26,251 bases of DNA from CAZIWJ01 sp964542855 (GTDB taxonomy: Bacteria; Bacteroidota; Bacteroidia; Cytophagales; Cyclobacteriaceae): positions 1 through 26,251 of the forward strand of contig CAZIWJ010000019.1 of the NCBI GenBank assembly GCA_964542855.1, read 5' to 3'. Shown in pieces: positions 24,295-26,251 of the stretch (position 1 is the stretch's first letter; each line of letters opens with the position of its first letter). Below the pieces are notes generated by a model, which had not been told where the DNA came from, made no database searches, and saw only the letters and a program-made list of their open reading frames with translations. Position numbers and translations under genes: made by a program.

Positions 24295-24635
24295 GGGGCA
24301 CCTGTAATAATTTTTTGGGGTGGGGTAGTATTTTCTTCCAGGCCAAAGGCCCTGGCCCGGCGGGCGATAGACGACTGCTTGCTCATTTTCATCAGGTTAG
24401 CCTTTTTACTGATGTAATCGGCACGCAGCGTTTCCACTTCTTGTTCCAGCTTATTTATTTCAATAGTAAGGCGCTCGGCCCGGTGGGTAAGGCCCACGTA
24501 AAAAATGCCCATGATGGTAACCAGTATGATAACCGGTATTAGTCGGGTAGGCACCCTGGTTTCAACCAGCTCGTGAAAGCGGGTAGTGTTTTCCTTGCGT
24601 GGTTCGTTGGCTGGTTGCTTTAAGGTATTTTGCAT
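24291..24635 (-). CDS. ftsL: FtsL-like division protein
   Basis: The 114-residue bitopic protein has a charged N-terminal tail, one membrane helix (about 31-50, IPVIILVTIMGIFYVG core) and a periplasmic coiled coil with Leu/Ile heptads (about 55-85, RLTIEINKLEQEVETLRADY). It ends with a REARAFGLEE-like segment (RRARAFGLEE), which is common in FtsL. FtsL pairs with FtsB and FtsQ and activates FtsW-FtsI. Sequence identity is weak in this family, so the call rests on size, layout and position between rsmH and ftsI. It overlaps ftsI by 4 bp and follows rsmH by 24 bp. Confidence 0.9.
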   Translation of the reverse strand: MQNTLKQPANEPRKENTTRFHELVETRVPTRLIPVIILVTIMGIFYVGLTHRAERLTIEINKLEQEVETLRADYISKKANLMKMSKQSSIARRARAFGLEENTTPPQKIITGAP

Positions 24636-24659
24636 GGTGGTTTGGCTGATTTAATTTAC

Positions 24660-25556
24660 TTACAATTTTTCTCCTATTCGTAGTTTGGCACTTCGGGCCC
24701 GGCTATTGCGGGCTATTTCCGTGACCGAGGGGGTAATTGGCTTGCGGTTAACCGGCCTCATCGTGGCCAGTGAGTTCCCGTAAAAATCTTTCTCGGCTTC
24801 GCCGGAAAAATTACCGTGGGCAAAAAACTGCTTTACCATCCGGTCTTCGAGCGAATGATAAGAAATCACCACCATTCGTCCGCCGGGTTTCAGCAGTTCC
24901 GCAGTTTGCTGCAGCAAATCTTCCAGCGCACCCATCTCGTCGTTCACTGCGATGCGGAGTGCCTGGAATACCTGGGCGTAATACTTGTTTTCTTTTCCCC
25001 TGGGTGCATGCCGGGCCAGGATGGCCTTCAGTTCGTAAGCCGTTTTTATAGGCTCGTTAACCCGGGCGGCGCCAATAGCCTGGGCAAGAGTGCGGGCGTT
25101 ACGCACTTCCCCGTAGCGGCTCAACAGCTGCTGCAGGTCGGGTTCACTGTAGGTATTCAGGATCGTTGCTGCGGTGAGTGCTCCCTGCTGCCCCATGCGC
25201 ATGTCGAGAGCCGTATCGTAGCGGGTAGAAAAGCCCCGTTCCGCATCATCGATCTGGTGGGAGGAAATACCCAGGTCGGCCAGCAGCCCGTCTATGGCCG
25301 GCACGGCGTACAGGCGCAAGTATCGCTTTAGGTAACGGAAGTTGGCCTGCACCAGGGTCAGGTTCAGCCCTTTGGCATTTTCTGCCGCGTCGGGATCCTG
25401 GTCGAAAGCATACAGCATACTATTTTGCATTTTTTCAAGAATGAGCCGGGCGTGCCCACCCCCGCCAAAGGTTGCGTCGACATAGATCCCTTCCGGCTGA
25501 AGGTTCAATCCTTCCACGCTTTCTTCCAGCAGTACGGGCTGATGATAAGGTTCCAT
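24660..25556 (-). CDS. rsmH: 16S rRNA (cytosine-1402-N4) methyltransferase
   Basis: The 298-residue enzyme (also called MraW) methylates N4 of C1402 in 16S rRNA with S-adenosylmethionine. It starts with the family motif YHQPVLLEESV, then the SAM-binding DATFGGGGHARLIL (27-40) and GLLADLGISSHQIDDAERGFS (about 90-110), and carries the C-terminal VISYHSLEDRMVKQFF and NSRARSAKLR blocks. Length is slightly short (family about 300-320) but complete. It lies 18 bp after mraZ and begins the enzyme part of the dcw operon. Confidence 0.98.
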   Translation of the reverse strand: MEPYHQPVLLEESVEGLNLQPEGIYVDATFGGGGHARLILEKMQNSMLYAFDQDPDAAENAKGLNLTLVQANFRYLKRYLRLYAVPAIDGLLADLGISSHQIDDAERGFSTRYDTALDMRMGQQGALTAATILNTYSEPDLQQLLSRYGEVRNARTLAQAIGAARVNEPIKTAYELKAILARHAPRGKENKYYAQVFQALRIAVNDEMGALEDLLQQTAELLKPGGRMVVISYHSLEDRMVKQFFAHGNFSGEAEKDFYGNSLATMRPVNRKPITPSVTEIARNSRARSAKLRIGEKL

Positions 25557-25574
25557 GTGACGTTAATAGTTTAT

Positions 25575-26048
25575 TTACAAAGCTGTTTCTTCCGATTGCC
25601 CGCCCAGGAACTTCTGGGCCAGCGTTGAAAATTCTGTTTCTTCTGCAAAGAACTCCGAATCAAAAACTTCCGGCTGCCATATTTCCAGGCGATTACCGGC
25701 ACCAATTAACAGGATGTCGCGCCCCGCGTTGCCGAGCCTGGCGTGCTCGAGCATTCGCTTGTTAATGAGGAAGCGACCGTTTCCATCGAATTCGGCGGGT
25801 GTGTTACGCATTAAAAAGTTACGTTGAAACTTGCGTTGTTCCGGATCGAACTGATTAAGCGCACCCACTTTCGCCGCTACCTTGTCATACTCAGCCTGAG
25901 GATAAAGGATCAGACAAGGCTCAAAACCACGGCCAATTACAATCTGGTTACCGGATATTTCCAGTAAGGCAGTCTTGATTTTGGCCGGGAGCACCAAGCG
26001 GTTCTTGGGATCCATTTTACACTCGTGTTCTCCTGAAAACAGTAGCAC
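25575..26048 (-). CDS. mraZ: Transcriptional regulator / cell-division protein MraZ
   Basis: The 157-residue protein has two SpoVT/AbrB-like (SWIM) halves, the first with the motif CKMDPKNRLVLPAKI (10-24) and the second with FDGNGRFLINKRML (about 88-101), as in other MraZ proteins, which assemble as DNA-binding rings. The start is GTG at 26046-26048; the resulting N terminus MLLFSGEHECKMD aligns with the usual MxFFSGE start, and no in-frame ATG occurs upstream. MraZ normally represses its own dcw operon by binding repeated boxes upstream, which are visible here. It is the first gene of the cluster. Confidence 0.97.
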   Translation of the reverse strand: MLLFSGEHECKMDPKNRLVLPAKIKTALLEISGNQIVIGRGFEPCLILYPQAEYDKVAAKVGALNQFDPEQRKFQRNFLMRNTPAEFDGNGRFLINKRMLEHARLGNAGRDILLIGAGNRLEIWQPEVFDSEFFAEETEFSTLAQKFLGGQSEETAL

Positions 26049-26076
26049 AGGTATATCATATTTGCTGAGTAACGAT

Positions 26077-26103
26077 GCTTTGTGTAAGCATATTATACAA
26101 AGC
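26077..26103. other. Inverted repeat in the mraZ leader region
   Basis: GCTTTGT (26077-26083) and ACAAAGC (26097-26103) form a perfect 7-bp inverted repeat with a 13-nt centre. It overlaps the -7-like box (26098-26105) and may fold at the 5' end of the mraZ transcript or bind a regulator. No T-tract follows, so it is not a terminator. Confidence 0.4.
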
Positions 26104-26105
26104 TA
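26098..26105 (-). promoter_or_regulatory. -7 box of the mraZ/dcw promoter
   Basis: TAGCTTTG on the minus strand is an exact TAnnTTTG match, 49 bp before the mraZ start. No clear TTG -33 element lies 17-23 nt upstream; that position is filled by the direct repeats. Confidence 0.5.
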
Positions 26106-26133
26106 AACATTTTACACCACTTTACACCACTTT
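26104..26133 (-). promoter_or_regulatory. MraZ-box array: three 10-bp direct repeats upstream of mraZ
   Basis: On the minus strand, two perfect copies of AAAGTGGTGT (plus 26124-26133 and 26114-26123) and a third weaker copy AAAATGTTTA (26104-26113) are joined head to tail with exact 10-bp spacing. This resembles the AAAGTGKNNN-type MraZ boxes described in Mollicutes, also 10 bp apart and upstream of mraZ. The array abuts the -7 box and covers the -33 region, so MraZ bound here would block its own promoter. Confidence 0.7.
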
Positions 26134-26185
26134 TTTTTACAATAAAAACAGCATTTTAAAGTCCTATTTATTTAAAAAATGCAAT

Positions 26186-26204
26186 TTATGGCAATAGACC
26201 ATAA
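26186..26204. other. Short inverted repeat upstream of the divergent gene
   Basis: TTATGG (26186-26191) and CCATAA (26199-26204) form a perfect 6-bp inverted repeat with a 7-nt centre. It lies 30 bp before the possible plus-strand start at 26235, so it could be an operator for that gene, or chance in AT-rich DNA. Confidence 0.3.
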
Positions 26205-26234
26205 CCTTTATAACAAAAACTAACAAGATATAAT

Positions 26235-26251
26235 ATGGCATTAGCCGAGAG
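26235..26251 (+). CDS. Possible start of a divergent gene, cut off at the window end
   Basis: An ATG at 26235-26237 opens a frame of five complete codons (M-A-L-A-E) before the window ends. The position after a 186-bp AT-rich divergent spacer fits a gene start, but there is no clear ribosome-binding site and too little protein to name a family. Confidence 0.3.

Noticed and set aside
1..26251. Possible tRNA genes, CRISPR arrays, insertion sequences or prophage
   Set aside because: No cloverleaf-like sequence, no regularly spaced repeats with spacers, and no transposase or phage gene was seen on reading both strands by eye; a tRNA search program would settle the first point.

Overview
The window looks like chromosomal DNA from a Bacteroidota bacterium, most likely a member of the Cytophagales. 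Reasons: a type IX secretion gene (porQ) and a T9SS sorting-domain protein, a MraY with the long extramembrane insert of this phylum, an FtsZ ending in a conserved HDNVD-type tail, carotenoid genes, and promoter-like TAnnTTTG boxes instead of sigma70 TATAAT boxes. Almost all genes lie on the minus strand, so they are read from the right end of the window to the left. I cannot name a genus.

Right half (about 10971-26048): a complete division and cell wall (dcw) cluster in the order mraZ, rsmH, ftsL, ftsI, murE, mraY, murD, ftsW, murG, murC, ftsQ, ftsA, ftsZ. Most junctions overlap or are under 35 bp (the ftsA-ftsZ gap is 53 bp), so it probably works as one long operon. It runs from lipid-linked peptidoglycan precursor synthesis (MurC, MurD, MurE, MraY, MurG) through septal synthesis (FtsW, FtsI) to the divisome scaffold (FtsL, FtsQ, FtsA, FtsZ). 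No ddl or murF is seen. Upstream of mraZ are three 10-bp direct repeats of MraZ-box type next to a TAnnTTTG promoter, which suggests autoregulation. A divergent plus-strand gene begins in the last bases.

Middle (about 5500-10850): porQ, hslU and a TPR membrane protein without an output domain form a close-packed group downstream of ftsZ. Next is a small sulfur operon: a rhodanese lipoprotein and two YeeE/YedE half-transporters. It has its own promoter, a palindrome inside that promoter and a hairpin terminator.

Left part (1-5403): a 105-residue protein that is little more than a signal peptide and a T9SS sorting domain; a previously easy-to-miss 55-residue lipoprotein overlapping a 457-residue basic, repeat-rich secreted protein; a plus-strand OsmC-like protein; a probable outer-membrane barrel protein; lipA; and two carotenoid genes (a CruF-family gene and a truncated crtZ). 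A terminator-like hairpin between lipA and the carotenoid pair leaves almost no room for a separate promoter.

No tRNA, rRNA, CRISPR array, insertion sequence or prophage was seen. No stretch over 300 bases lacks a gene. The most ordinary part is the dcw cluster. The least explained parts are the lipoprotein/repeat-protein pair, the CTD-only T9SS protein and the output-less TPR protein.
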